Positions 23,085-64,000 of a DNA stretch of 64,000 nucleotides are shown here, piece after piece (the first letter of the stretch is position 1; each line of letters opens with the position of its first letter). Source of the stretch: Monodelphis domestica (taxonomy: Eukaryota > Chordata > Mammalia > Didelphimorphia > Didelphidae). Made by a program: the position numbers and the translations under genes. Where the stretch lies: positions 538,332,389-538,396,388 of the forward strand of contig NC_077227.1 of NCBI RefSeq assembly GCF_027887165.1. Reading direction: 5' to 3'. The notes under the pieces are model-generated. The model did no database searches. It was given only the letters and a program-made list of their open reading frames with translations, and had not been told where the DNA came from.

Positions 23085-23865
23085 AGGACAAAACTGGAAG
23101 GAACCTTAAACGTTAGCCATTCCAACCTTCTCATTTTAGACAGATAAACACACTGTGGTTTAGAGGGAGAAAGACTTGTTCGAGGTTACCTGTAGGTGGG
23201 TAATAGTAGAGTGAGAATTTAAATCTAAATTCTCTAATTCCTAGTCTAGTGCTCTTTCCACTACCCATAGGAGGTGATCAGAGGTGGTAACACAGAGAAG
23301 GCAGAGAGAGAAGGGGTGGGGCAGAAATGGAGGTGTAGCCTCTAGACTTCTATCTCAAAAATACTAACTGGAGAATAAAATACTGTATATAACCTGAGTT
23401 ATAGTCTTGGTTATTTCTCTGAGTGTCAGTTTAACTTCTCTGCAAAACTAAGGAGAAGGGGTGGTGGAGGGGAAGGGGTTAGATGAAATACTCTCTAAAA
23501 TCCTTTCCAATTCAAAATTCTCTGATTTGCAAGGTCCTGCTCAGGTGTGCTGGCAGAATTTAGAGGAGAGAAGACCTTCCACTTGATCTCCAACTTAGTG
23601 CCCTTTCAAACAACCAGTATTTATTTTCTTTATGCTGGCAAATGTTCTTGTTTCCCTATTAGAATGTAAAAACCTTGAGAGTAGAGATTGCTTCATTCTT
23701 TGTATCCCTGATGCCTATCAAGTGCCTGTATAGTTGCCGAGAAATAGATGCTTATTGATTGAAGGGACTTTAGGGAATCAGCTGTTCCAAACTCCCTCAT
23801 TTTATGTGTGAAGAAACCAAGGCTTAAGCAGATTAGTGACCGGCCAAAGGTCACATAGAAAAAAT
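23085..23865. repeat. Cluster of MIR and L2 fragments
   Basis: 23085-23275 is a reverse MIR ('tctcattttagacagataaa', 'ctagtgctctttccactacc'). 23385-23530 is a forward MIR 3' part. 23590-23760 is an L2-type 3' end ('gtatccctgatgcctatcaa'). 23765-23865 is a reverse MIR ('gtgaagaaaccaaggcttaa'). Confidence 0.55.
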
Positions 23866-24423
23866 CTATGATTTTTATTATTCTATCTTTTGAGATGAGA
23901 CTGTCTGAAGGACCAAAGACAGATTCTTCTTTATCTGGGAGAGGGAGGGTTGAACTTTTCAAAGCTAGAGTTTATCCTATAAAACCTTATTTTAAGCCAT
24001 TTCACTCAGGTTTTCCGTTAACTAATTGCCCTTCTAATAGGGATGCGATTATTTCTAATTCGCAGTCCTAATCGCTTTCTTAGGAGGGGCAACCGGAGCG
24101 AGGGCTGGGGAGCGGATTTAGCAGTTTTGAGCTCGGATAGCCTTTGTCAAGATTAAGGAAGGGTTGGCGGAAAGGAGCTTTGGCTACAAAGCCACCGATT
24201 ATGTCATCTCATCCCAAAGCTGCGCAGTATAAGTCAAGCAGCAACTGCCCCAGGGCTAGCTAAAGCTGCAATAGGGCCAACACGACCCAATGCAGCAATT
24301 GCAATAGCAGCAGAAGCACACGCTACTCGCCCCGGGTAGAAGTCCCGAGAGACCTACTCTGTCTCGTGCCGCACCCAGGCAGGCTCAGAGAAAGGAGGGG
24401 ATGGGGGTGGGGGTTGTAACGGC

Positions 24424-24468
24424 ATCGCCATGGCAACAGTGACGTGATTTTACCCTGGATCTAATTGG
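24424..24468 (+). promoter_or_regulatory. X-box / CRE / Y-box-like array
   Basis: An RFX-type X-box half pair ATCGCC-AT-GGCAAC lies at 24424-24437. A CRE-like TGACGTGA follows at 24440-24447. A reverse CCAAT in Y-box form, CTAATTGG, sits at 24461-24468. From the GCAACAG of the X box to the Y box there are 21 bp. Order and spacing resemble the RFX-CREB-NFY array of MHC class II promoters, about 150-350 bp upstream of the likely YWHAQ start. Binding is inferred. Confidence 0.5.
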
Positions 24469-24639
24469 AGGAAACCCCGTGGCCGAAGCCGCAGCCTACC
24501 GGCCAACCGAACTTGCAGGGCCTGACCCACCCTCATTCCCTCTACTCCTTCCCCACCCCACCCCATCCCGCCCACTCCCCCTATCACCACCACCACCCTC
24601 CTTCCGCGCGCTCCAGCCCCATTGGTCAGCAGCTTGAAG

Positions 24640-24813
24640 GGAGGTGGAACGGGCAGGCGGATGGCCTCGCCGCATTGGGCCGCCGCGGGCAGTGGGCTTG
24701 CCTCCGCAGCCGCCCGCCTCTCAGCGCTTGGGGGTAGGGTGAGACGGGGAGGCTCCTTCGCCAAAGCCTAAAGCGGATCAAAGTAGGGGCGATCGGAGGC
24801 GGTGAAGGTGAAG
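24640..24813 (+). other. Probable noncoding first exon of YWHAQ (limits uncertain)
   Basis: A strong donor, AAG|GTGAGA, follows 24813, and an alternative, TAGG|GTGAGA, follows 24738. Either could splice to the acceptor at 25827. The start is a guess from the CCAAT box at 24621. A noncoding first exon is usual for this gene family. Confidence 0.4.
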
Positions 24814-25826
24814 GTGAGAGCTCTGGTACTGGAGTGGCTGTCCAGGGCTGAGACTCTCAGCCAGGTTTTCCTCTGTGGGGATGAGTGGCTGAAACCGGTG
24901 TGGAGATCAGGGAGCACTCTCTGGGCCCCCTCCGGAGGGGAGGGGTGGGGGTGGGGTGCGGCACTAACCGCCACCGCATCCATTTTGTGCTTCCTGGAAG
25001 GAAGCCGAGGTTGAGGCGAGATCGGGGCCGGAACCGGGAACCCCGAGCCTACGGCGTGACCGGCCCTTTCCCGCCTCCCTGCGGGCGGGGCGGGGCGGCC
25101 CACCGGGCTCCGGTGTCAGGGAGGGTGGCCGCCGCCCCGGGCCCGTCCCCGTCTTCCCTCTCGTTCGCCCGCGCGTCCTCCCCCGCCTCCTCCCTCGGCC
25201 CGCCCTTTCCTCCTCCCGTTGCCGCCTTCTCCCCCCTTCCCCCTCCCCGCGTCTTCAATTCTGCTCCTCTAGCATTTGTTCGGGCCCCAGGCTTGGATAC
25301 AAAGGCGGTCCTGCTCTCGTGAAGCTTCCCTTCTTCCCATCCGACGCTTCCCTCCCTCCCCCCCAGCTACGTTCTCTTTTTCCCCGCATTTGCTTTTCGA
25401 GGGAGGGGGCAGCCAGTCTGGTAGGTCCCGGGAGATTACGAAAGATAAAGGCGGGGCCTAGGATGTCGGGGGTTTCCCCGACTGGGCCCCCCTGAAGTCC
25501 TGGAGCTGTCTGGATGACCCCCGCCCCCATCACTCCCTTCCTCCAGCCGCTCCTCCCTAGGTGTTTGAGCTGTGGGTGTGGGCGGGGTGGGCTGGGAAGG
25601 GCGGTGCTTGGGTTACCGGCCTGGGAAGGGGGCTGGGAAAGCGCTTTGGAGACAAAAGGCGGCCCGACCGCCCCTGGTTTGGTGCCGGTGGTGTTGGGTG
25701 GGGTGGAGGACGTCTGGTCTGACTTGGTCGCCTCATTTTCATCCTCCACCCCCGCTCACCCTTGGCGTTGGTTTTCTCTTATATTTCAATCCTCTTTTCT
25801 TTTCCCTTCTCCCCCCCACCATTTAG

Positions 25827-25954
25827 ACTTTCGAGGACTCTTAACTGATCTGAGTTTATTGTCTCCTGCCCCCACCTTTGGAGCTGCTTCTCCCTCTCCC
25901 CGAAGCCCTGCTGCTGCCGCCACCACCCCCACTCCTACCCGCAACCTGTCCACT
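25827..25954 (+). other. 5' UTR part of YWHAQ exon 2
   Basis: A long pyrimidine tract (25780-25820) ends at ATTTAG (25821-25826), a good acceptor. The 128 nt downstream lead to the start codon. The frame stays open upstream to 25514, but those residues look like UTR composition. Confidence 0.6.
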
Positions 25955-56467
<30,513 letters not shown>

Positions 56468-57122
56468 AATTCATACAGGGTGTCATCTTCCTTTCTCTCA
56501 AGAAACCTTTTTACACGTCTCCATTCCTTATAGCTCCACTTGGATTTCCTATAGCAAAAGAGAACCCATCCGTGTGTATGGAAATCAATCGTTTATAGTC
56601 TTTTCACACTGCAGCTTTGGGAAAACTCCATTCCTTGATTTGTGTTTGTCCTGGCCTTCCTGGTGTGCGGTTACTGCTGTAGAAAAGTATTAATAGCTTC
56701 ATTTCATATAAACATAAGTAACTTCCAAACACTTATGTAGAGGACAAAAGTGTATCTGGTATTTAAAAATCTGAACCAGTTCTGCAAGTGACTGTGTTTT
56801 GTATTACAGTGAAGATATGAAAATGTAGTTAAATGCAACTCAAGTGTTTTACATAGCTTCTCTCCCCCATATTCCTACCATATTTTTTAAGGTTTTCCTT
56901 TCAGCAAACAACTTTCACATGCTCTTCTTATTATATATTCCTTTAAAGAGGAATCTGGAAGTATTGGGTCAAATGGAAACGGGTTTGGCATTTTAGGGTT
57001 AGGGATCATGAACTGAAATCTGCCTACTGTAAAATAAGTTATGGAGTCCACAGTATGTCTGTGACAGCAGGAGATTTTCTTACTCTTCAGTTGCTGCTGT
57101 TTCGTTTGACAATTTCCCTCTC

Positions 57123-57128
57123 AATAAA
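57123..57128 (+). terminator. Proximal polyadenylation signal AATAAA
   Basis: Followed at 15-40 nt by a GT-rich stretch (TTCTGGTGTCC). Confidence 0.55.
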
Positions 57129-57472
57129 AGTTCACTCACACTCCTGCCTTTATAGTTCTGGTGTCCACTTTACTATGTAATAGAAGTAGCATGTAACTAC
57201 CAGAATACAAATGTTACTTTTTGGCAAATTAAAGTGCATGTCATTTCTTAATACACTAGAATGGGGGAAACCATTGGAAATACACGAGTCCAGGCCTAAC
57301 ATTTTTAGTACTTTTCCATGCAGATTTGTGCACATGTGAGAGGGTGTCACGTTTGTCCAGTGATCGTTACTTAGAAAGTTTGGACCACTATTGTGTGTTG
57401 CTAATCATTGATTGTAGTCCCAAAAAAGCCTTGTGAAAATGTTATGCCCTATGTAACAGCAAAGTAACATAA

Positions 57473-57478
57473 AATAAA
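57473..57478 (+). terminator. Distal polyadenylation signal AATAAA
   Basis: Lies within overlapping AAAATAAAAT, with a T/GT-rich CTGTTGCTTTGT region downstream. Confidence 0.65.
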
Positions 57479-57734
57479 ATTACATTTTATAAACCACTTA
57501 CTGTTGCTTTGTAAGAATTATATACCATTATTATTTTAAAGGCCAAATGAAGAAAAGCACTGGCAGAGTACTTTTATCTCTAAAGGTCATTGACCTCAGA
57601 ATATTGCTTTGTGTACACAAATGGCACCCTCATACATATCTGTATTTGGTGACACTTGCCCTGTGGAGAATTGTCTGTTATTGTGGAACTGATAAAAGTT
57701 AATGACTTTCGAATTCTACAACATAGAATTTTGT

Positions 57735-57845
57735 AGGATATGGGGTTTTGTTCCTCTCCTTTCCCCCTGCTTTCATTGTATCCCCAATGCTTAGCACAGT
57801 GCCTGGCACAGAGTAAGTTCTCAATGAATACTTGTTGCCTTTTTC
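57735..57845 (+). repeat. LINE-2 3' end
   Basis: 'tgcttagcacagtgcctggc' followed by 'gtaagttctcaatgaatact'. Confidence 0.7.
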
Positions 57846-57849
57846 TGGG

Positions 57850-60425
57850 AAAACTATATTGATCTTAGAGACCAAATTTTCCTCCTGTATATAAGACTCA
57901 TAAAGAATAAAGTATGGATATCTTAATAGAAAATCTTAACATGACCCTACATCCTTAGATTACAGATTAATTATTAAATAAAATAGTTTAACTTTAAAAT
58001 ATATTCCTTTATAATTGCTTAGATTCACCAAAACTTCACTTTGGTCTTTTTGGAACTCAACTAATTTTGCTTTTGTAACTGGCTCATTTGTTGACCTTTC
58101 ATAATGACCTTAAGGCTATTCCCCACCCCAGCACACCCTCTTCTTCATTACACTTAAGCCACTCTAACATTTACTTTATACAGTTGTATATCACCTACTT
58201 ATTAAACATTAATAATGCCTGTGCTGAAATATTCCTAAAGAGGAAAACCCATTTTCTTTCAAAATTCAGAGGGTTTCAGAATTAATCCCAAATGACTTCT
58301 AAAAGCATGAGTGACTCATGCAACAGAAGGCTATCATGCTGTCATGTGTTTCTTCTTCCCTGTCCTTTCCCTCCAATTTTGTATTTTCTAGGCTATCCCA
58401 TTCTTTCAATTGACCCTCTGAGTATGATTTTGAGGCTCTTCAACGGACGCCTGGAAATGAAGAAAGTAGTCTAAATATGGTCTGGATTTTTTTTTTTATA
58501 GGAACCTTTGTTCAGTGGGCCCTCGTTTTGGGGGTGGGAGAGAATAAAGATAATTCACTCAATAGTTCTTAAGCCTAAGAATGTTACCCAGTTCTGGGGG
58601 CATGGGGGAAGTATATGTTTAAGGAGTGACTGGACCACTTCTTAGGTAGATTACACTAGGGAATCCTTTCTTTTGTACATTGGAACTGGATGATCTCTGA
58701 GGTCTCCAGTTTAAAATTCTGTGATTCAGTAAATAGAACTGTTGGAGTTAAGTTCTAATTTCCCAAGACTTAACCTAATGTTTTTGAGTAATTTCAAATT
58801 TGCAGTCAGTCTCACATCTAATCAGTTGTATTTGTTTTATATTAATTTTGGGGACCCAGAATTCATTATTTGTAGTAAACAGTAATTTGGGGGTAATTTT
58901 ATTACTGGATACTGCCAAAAACAAAAATATAGGGATTTTCATATTTCTTTTGTCATCGCATCTATTTCACCATTCTAAATACTTGTTACTATAGATTTTT
59001 ATTTCAAACTATTGAAGATTGTTATGGATCATTTAAAAAAGCTATTGTCTGTTTTACATTATGAATCTAGTGTGACTTCTGTCTACGTCCTTTCAGAAAT
59101 CATCCAGAAACATCAACCCAATATTTTTAAGACCTGCCTTTAAATCTCTTGACACTGAGCAGAATGTATGGAATTCTCATATAACTGAGCCTCCTTTTCT
59201 GGTAGTGGAGCTCTCATTCTTTACTCCTTTTCTCCCAATATAATTTTGTTGGTAACATGTGCTCACTCCTCTGCAATATGCTATTTGTATAACATACCAC
59301 TTCTTGGGATGCTGTGGCATTAAAAGATAAAGGCCTTTGTTTTGGTGAGAAACTTATGGTCAAGGTCGTTAAAAGCACTATAACAATCGTAGAAGCAATT
59401 GCCTGTGCTCCAATTCTGGCTCCATCCATTTCTGTCAAATATCTTTAATGATGAACTTAAATAGCTCTTTAAATTATCCCTAGGAATGTTTTTAAATAGT
59501 CTGGATAACAGACTTTTTATCTCTTGTTTTTTCCTGTGTGGATAATTAATGCAACTCTATGCAAGCAAATGTAGATCTCATTAAGAGACCATGATGTCCT
59601 AGGACCTGACAAGAGTCTGCAGTGTCATCTGCAACCTGGAACATTTTCACTGTAGGGAATCCCATTTCTATTTGGACTCTTGCCAGTTAGCCTTTGTGAT
59701 AGGAAATAGCCTTAGCCAGCATATCTCCTGATTTTATGCCTTTCTTGATCATAAGGTCACTCAAGAGATAACTTATTCCTATTTAAGTCTTTCAAGTTTG
59801 GTTGGATTCCTAAGTTTTAGTCAACTGAAATAGAGCACTGCTCTTTAGGAAATTGGGCTTCTTTCTTGAACTAAATATGTATTGAAATGGTAGTTCAATG
59901 TGATTTCTTCTAAAGATGTTAGAAACTTCTTTAGGAAATTACAGAGTTTAGAATTTCATCCATCTGTTTGGTTGGCTTATAGCCAGCTGTCTGGCTAGAT
60001 TTGTTGTTAATGGTTCTTTGCCCTGTTGGGCCATTTAAAATTATGCTCTCAAGATTGTTAGTGGTTTATACTAAAGAGTTGCCAGTGTTCACCAGTGTCG
60101 AGTGACTTGCAAGTTTATTTTCCAATGGCAGCATAAACTCCAAGGGAACTTCTGTGAATGGCACTGTCAAAAACTTTTAAAAATGTAAAAGCTTTTTAAA
60201 GGGCTAGTTGAAATTTAGCTCCGTTTACTGCAGTAGGCTAGCCTGCTTACTTCCCCAAGAATTTTAAATGGCCAGATATTTGAGTTCCTCTCAAAGCAGG
60301 CTTTGTACCACCCATATCAGAGGGGCAGCCCCTGCCTTTCTCCACTTTCAGCCTGGCTCCCCCTTTCCCTGCTGGTTGGAAGCTGCTACAGGCCTGGCAA
60401 ACTCTCAAAACTACCAATTGGGGAA
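57850..60425. other. Downstream intergenic DNA, no gene seen
   Basis: AT-rich, no exon or clear repeat apart from weak MIR-like words at 58690-58730. Short open frames have no family resemblance. Confidence 0.5.
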
Positions 60426-60429
60426 GACA

Positions 60430-60650
60430 GCATTGGAGTTAGGGCTCTGGAGTCAAGAGCCTGTGTTCCCATCCCAGCTCTGCCATTTAACTACATGTGG
60501 CTTTTTAACAGGTTATTTCCGAACATCTGCAAAATGAGGGTAATGATGACATCTCCCATGGTCGAGGATTAAATGAGAATTGTAAAGTATTGGTATATGC
60601 CTGGCATATAATCAGCACTAAATAAATGCTATTTGTTATTAATCCTTCAT
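60430..60650 (+). repeat. MIR SINE, nearly complete
   Basis: All parts are in order: 'gggctctggagtcaagagcc', 'atcccagctctgccatttaa', 'gaacatctgcaaaatgaggg', 'aggattaaatgagaattgta', 'atgcctggcatataatcagc'. Confidence 0.8.
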
Positions 60651-60834
60651 TCTCTTGTAGCAAGAAGGTTTGGAACCCTTACATTTTCCCACTAAGGCAA
60701 GACAGCATTAATCTAGCAGCAGAGTAGCATTTTCCCATGATTTGGCCAGGGAGCTCATGTCACATCATCTACCCCATAGCCAATAATTAACATGTACATC
60801 ATACCTTAAAGTTCTCGTTGCTTTACATTTCTTG

Positions 60835-61020
60835 TCTCATTTAGTCCTTAAAACAACCATGCGATGAGGCACAAATTATTTGTTCCCATTTTGTAGATCA
60901 GGAAGCCAAGGCAGAGGCTAGCCGACTTGTCAAGTCACAGTAAATGCTTGAGGAAACCTTCAAATTCAGATCCTGTCACCAAGGCCAGCATTCTATCCAC
61001 TGTACCAGCTAAGGGAGTTT
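60835..61020 (-). repeat. MIR SINE
   Basis: Reverse copy: 'ttgttcccattttgtagatc', 'aggaagccaaggcagaggct', 'cattctatccactgtaccag'. Confidence 0.7.
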
Positions 61021-61024
61021 TGTA

Positions 61025-62795
61025 GCTGACTGCTAGTTGAGGAAATGTTGAGTGGATCCTTTTTCTTTTAGATTTCCCAGTCATGCTGATTTGGCTTTAG
61101 AACTACTTGTTCTGCATTCAGATTGAGCATCTCTTCTGGAAGCCCAACTTCCAGAGGAAGATGTCGGCTTGATGCCAGGTGATGAGAGGGAGGGACGGTC
61201 TTCACAGCCGCCCCAGAGTAGCCTGTTGTGCTTTAGGAGGCGGTAGGTAGCTCGGAACAGAAGGACATTGAGATGCCATTTAGTTCTAGCTGCACAAGAA
61301 TCCTTTACACAATCTGAAGCAACTCAATGGTCAGCCTTTACTCAGTTTCCAGGGAGGGAATGCACCTTAGCTTTCCAAAGAAACCCATTCCACTTCTAAA
61401 TAACACGTTAGAGGTTTTTCTTCTCAAGCCTAAACTTCATTCTCTTAATCATGTAGCCATTTATTTGCTCCTAGGCATGTCTGACACAGCCGGGTGATGT
61501 TCGTCATTCTATATACCGGCCCCCATTTATTTTTTTTTCTCAAGCCTAAAATTTCACCCCATTAAAAAGAATTCTAAGTGTTGTCGAACAAAACATTCCA
61601 CAGTGGCCATGTCCCAAAATGTAGGCTCCGTCCTCCATCTTCAGTCTCTCGGCCCTCTGTCCAGAGGTGCTTCATCCCTGGTCCCTGAATCTTCGCAGGT
61701 CATTGACTGACCAAGTCTTTCCAGATGGTTTTTCTTAGGTATCAATTGTTCTGCTGGTTTGGCTCACTTCATTCCACATCTGTTCGTGCAATAAGTGTCA
61801 TTGATAACAGGGATCTCAACGGCAAGACGCTCAAGTGAGACAAATTGAATTCAGACCAATTTCATTCTGACAAAGTTACTTCAGGGACGTCTTTTTCTTC
61901 CTAATGATGACGAGCAGGGACAGCTCCATCTGAGCCAACTGTTCAAAGCCGGCACTGGGCATTTTGAGAGCTTCTGAGAAGCAAACTGAAATGTAGAGTT
62001 TATACACTGACCCTTTTCTGAGCAGCTGTTCCTGGATTGTGCCAACCAGGGAACATCTGAAGGGCTGAGCGGCCCTTCCGTGGGCTCCGTTTGAGACAGC
62101 ATTCAAAACACCAAAGCAAAATGTAGCCAGGATTCAAAAGGCCCGTCTGGCTTAGAGAGCTGCCTCATTCCAGGCAAGTGTTGCAAAATCCAAGCATTCC
62201 CAAGCAATGAATCAATAAATTGGGCTTTCTGGGGCTTATGCCAGGGAATCTTCCTGATTGGGTGATGGGTGGGGCTGGTTTTTAAAGGCATTGAAATACT
62301 AATAATAAATATAGAACCTCTTTTCAGAGGTGAAGAGATTGTCACATTCTGTTGATCTGATTTTGCTGAACTACTTTTTTTTCTTTATTATTTGTTACCA
62401 AAAATGACCTCCTGGGTAGGGAAGGGGGAGTGTTAAATCCTGGAGTGAAGGTGATATAAACCCAAAAAATGTCAATAAATTTTTAAAGGCAGAGATTTGT
62501 ATAGAACACATCAGAGATGTCTGATATTAACAAAAATCACAACACTCTCATTGGCTCAAGCTGCCAGCCACCTCCATACCTTGGACATCCAATAGATCAA
62601 CACCAACTACTTTTGAAAGCACAATTCTCACAATGTATCAGGGGAGAAAAGTCCATACTCTACAGATCTGTGATTCATTCAAAGGGCAGTCTCATAGGAG
62701 AGGAATTATTAGACTTGTCTTATTTGGCCACAAAGGGAAGAACTATCAGCAACTGGGGGAAGGTGCCTCTCTGGAGGCAGTAAGCAAAAGCTGCA
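61025..62795. other. Unique sequence, no gene recognised
   Basis: Less AT-rich than the surroundings, with no recognised repeat. Paired minus-strand frames at 61876-62106 and a frame at 62103-62345 show no domain or splice context. Confidence 0.45.
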
Positions 62796-62799
62796 TGAC

Positions 62800-62990
62800 T
62801 GGGGAGCAACTGGAGTTGGCTCAGTGAATTCAGAGAAAGGAGGTCCTGGGTTCAAATTTGGTCTCAGACACTTCCCAGCTGTGTGACCCTGGGCAAGTCA
62901 CTTGCCTTTGATAACCAGCCCTTACCATTCTTCTGCCTTGGAACCAATACATAGTATTGACTCCAAAACAGAAGATTAAAAAAACAAAAA
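62800..62990 (+). mobile_element. tRNA-derived CORE-SINE
   Basis: Forward copy: 'ggagttggctcagtgaattc', 'tcctgggttcaaatttggtc', CORE, 'cttggaaccaatacatagta' hairpin and A-rich tail. Confidence 0.88.
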
Positions 62991-62999
62991 GGCTGGTTG

Positions 63000-63635
63000 C
63001 TGATACATTGTAGAAAGGCTTTTGATTTGGGTATAAGAAGGCTAGAAGGCTTTTGAGGTCTTGCCCAACTCTTCGAGTTTCTGACCCTCCTGCCATTTTG
63101 TCTTCTCAGCCAGTCAGGACACTCAATGCCTCTGGTGCCCTGGCTGTCAGGTTCTCACTGATGTCGCCATTGGCCAAGTCTTCCAGAAGAAGTCATAATT
63201 CCAGCTATACCAGATCAGGGATTCCTTATCTCCATTTCAGGCTCAGCCCCTCTTTTTATAGAAGTGCAAGCAGGAACAGGATCATTGTGTCTCTTCAAGC
63301 TTTCCTTTTGGAAACCGATGCCCTGGGATCCAGGTTAGTGGTCAGCTTGGCATATATTTGTAAGTTAGATGAGGAATAAAGCCTGAGAAGTGCACTTCCT
63401 ACACCTCAACATGAGGGTTTCCTCTCTCCTTGTTTAGGGGTTCTCATTACTCCCCAATTGGCCCTCTATTTACTCTCAGCCAGCAAGCCAAATCCCCTGG
63501 AGCTCTCAGTATATCCAGTTCCACCCCTATCTGAGGGCTGTGCATGGTGCTTTCCCTACAACAACTCTTTAAAACAGGTAGAAAAAATATTATTTTATGG
63601 ATGAAGAAACAGGCTCAAAAAATAGAAGTAAGGAA
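63000..63635. other. No gene recognised
   Basis: The 108-codon frame at 63053-63379 (+) has no recognisable domain. A 'tttttatag' run and AATAAA within it are not enough to call an LTR. Confidence 0.4.
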
Positions 63636-63639
63636 AATA

Positions 63640-63820
63640 ACATTGAAACTGCAAATCAGGAGGCCTGGGCTTGAATTTTTCTGTTACTTATTGCCTATAT
63701 GACTTTGGGAATTTTTTTTTAATCTTTCTGGGCCTCAAATTTCTTTCTCTGTTAAATGAGAGACTTAGACTAGATGATCTCTAAAATCTCTTCCAGTTGC
63801 AAAATTCTTTGATCCTCTTG
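63640..63820 (+). repeat. MIR SINE
   Basis: 'aatcaggaggcctgggcttg', 'ttctgggcctcaaatttctt', 'agagacttagactagatgat', 'ctaaaatctcttccagttgc'. Confidence 0.7.
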
Positions 63821-64000
63821 AAATTGTGAGAAAAATTTGAATAGGTTTTAATTTTATAAATATACTTTAGTTCAAAACTGAAAAATTCCAACACAAGGCA
63901 TTGCCAAGGGGCTAGGACTGTAGTAAAGATAAAAAATGTTACAGCTGAGGGTGAGTGGTTTGGATGGGTGGGTTGGTGAGTTCGTGAGCTCAGCTAGCCC

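Larger units (their letters stand above)
56468..57495 (+). other. YWHAQ 3' UTR
   Basis: A repeat-free stretch following the stop codon, ending about 15-20 nt after the distal AATAAA. The length of about 1 kb fits this gene. The open frame at 56424-56693 is an out-of-frame shadow. Confidence 0.75.

Overview
The window reads as vertebrate, and almost certainly marsupial, nuclear DNA. It is AT-rich and gene-sparse, with one multi-exon housekeeping gene behind a CpG island. It is dense in CORE-type SINEs: a tRNA-headed family ending in a 'TTGGAGCCAATAC...GTATTGACTCC' hairpin, and MAR1-like copies with 'AAAATGAGCTGGAGAAG'. These are typical of opossum and other marsupial genomes. Older MIR, L2 and CR1-like fragments fill much of the rest. 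The species cannot be fixed from the sequence alone.

The only protein-coding gene I can support is YWHAQ (14-3-3 theta/tau) on the + strand. Its five coding exons are 25955-26248, 51099-51222, 51844-52007, 52690-52785 and 56408-56467. They splice at canonical GT/AG sites into a 245-residue protein, the usual length. A noncoding first exon probably lies in the CpG island (about 24380-26150), with the 5' UTR resuming at an acceptor at 25827. The 3' UTR runs from 56468 to one of two AATAAA signals (57123 or 57473). The first coding intron is about 24.9 kb.

Layout: 1-24.3 kb is upstream intergenic DNA made of SINE, MIR and L2 fragments, a hAT-like MITE, a 118-bp-class minisatellite, a fold-back element with a tRNA-like core, and a short unique stretch near 10.4 kb. 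24.4-26.2 kb is the CpG-island promoter. 26.2-56.4 kb is the transcribed body with intronic repeats. 57.5-64 kb is downstream intergenic DNA with MIR, L2 and one SINE.

The best leads for a second look are:
(1) a 412-bp near-palindromic element with a tRNA-like core and TG...CA ends, flanked by GTGT, inside an L2 copy;
(2) an X-box/CRE/Y-box (RFX-CREB-NFY) style array just upstream of YWHAQ;
(3) a SINE whose 3' end is duplicated in inverted orientation inside one target-site duplication;
(4) a hAT MITE inserted in a SINE with a 7/8 target duplication;
(5) an unexplained 53-bp repeat present twice in intron 1;
(6) a 217-bp poly(A)-tailed retrocopy with a 17-bp target duplication.
No new protein system, CRISPR array or operon is visible.
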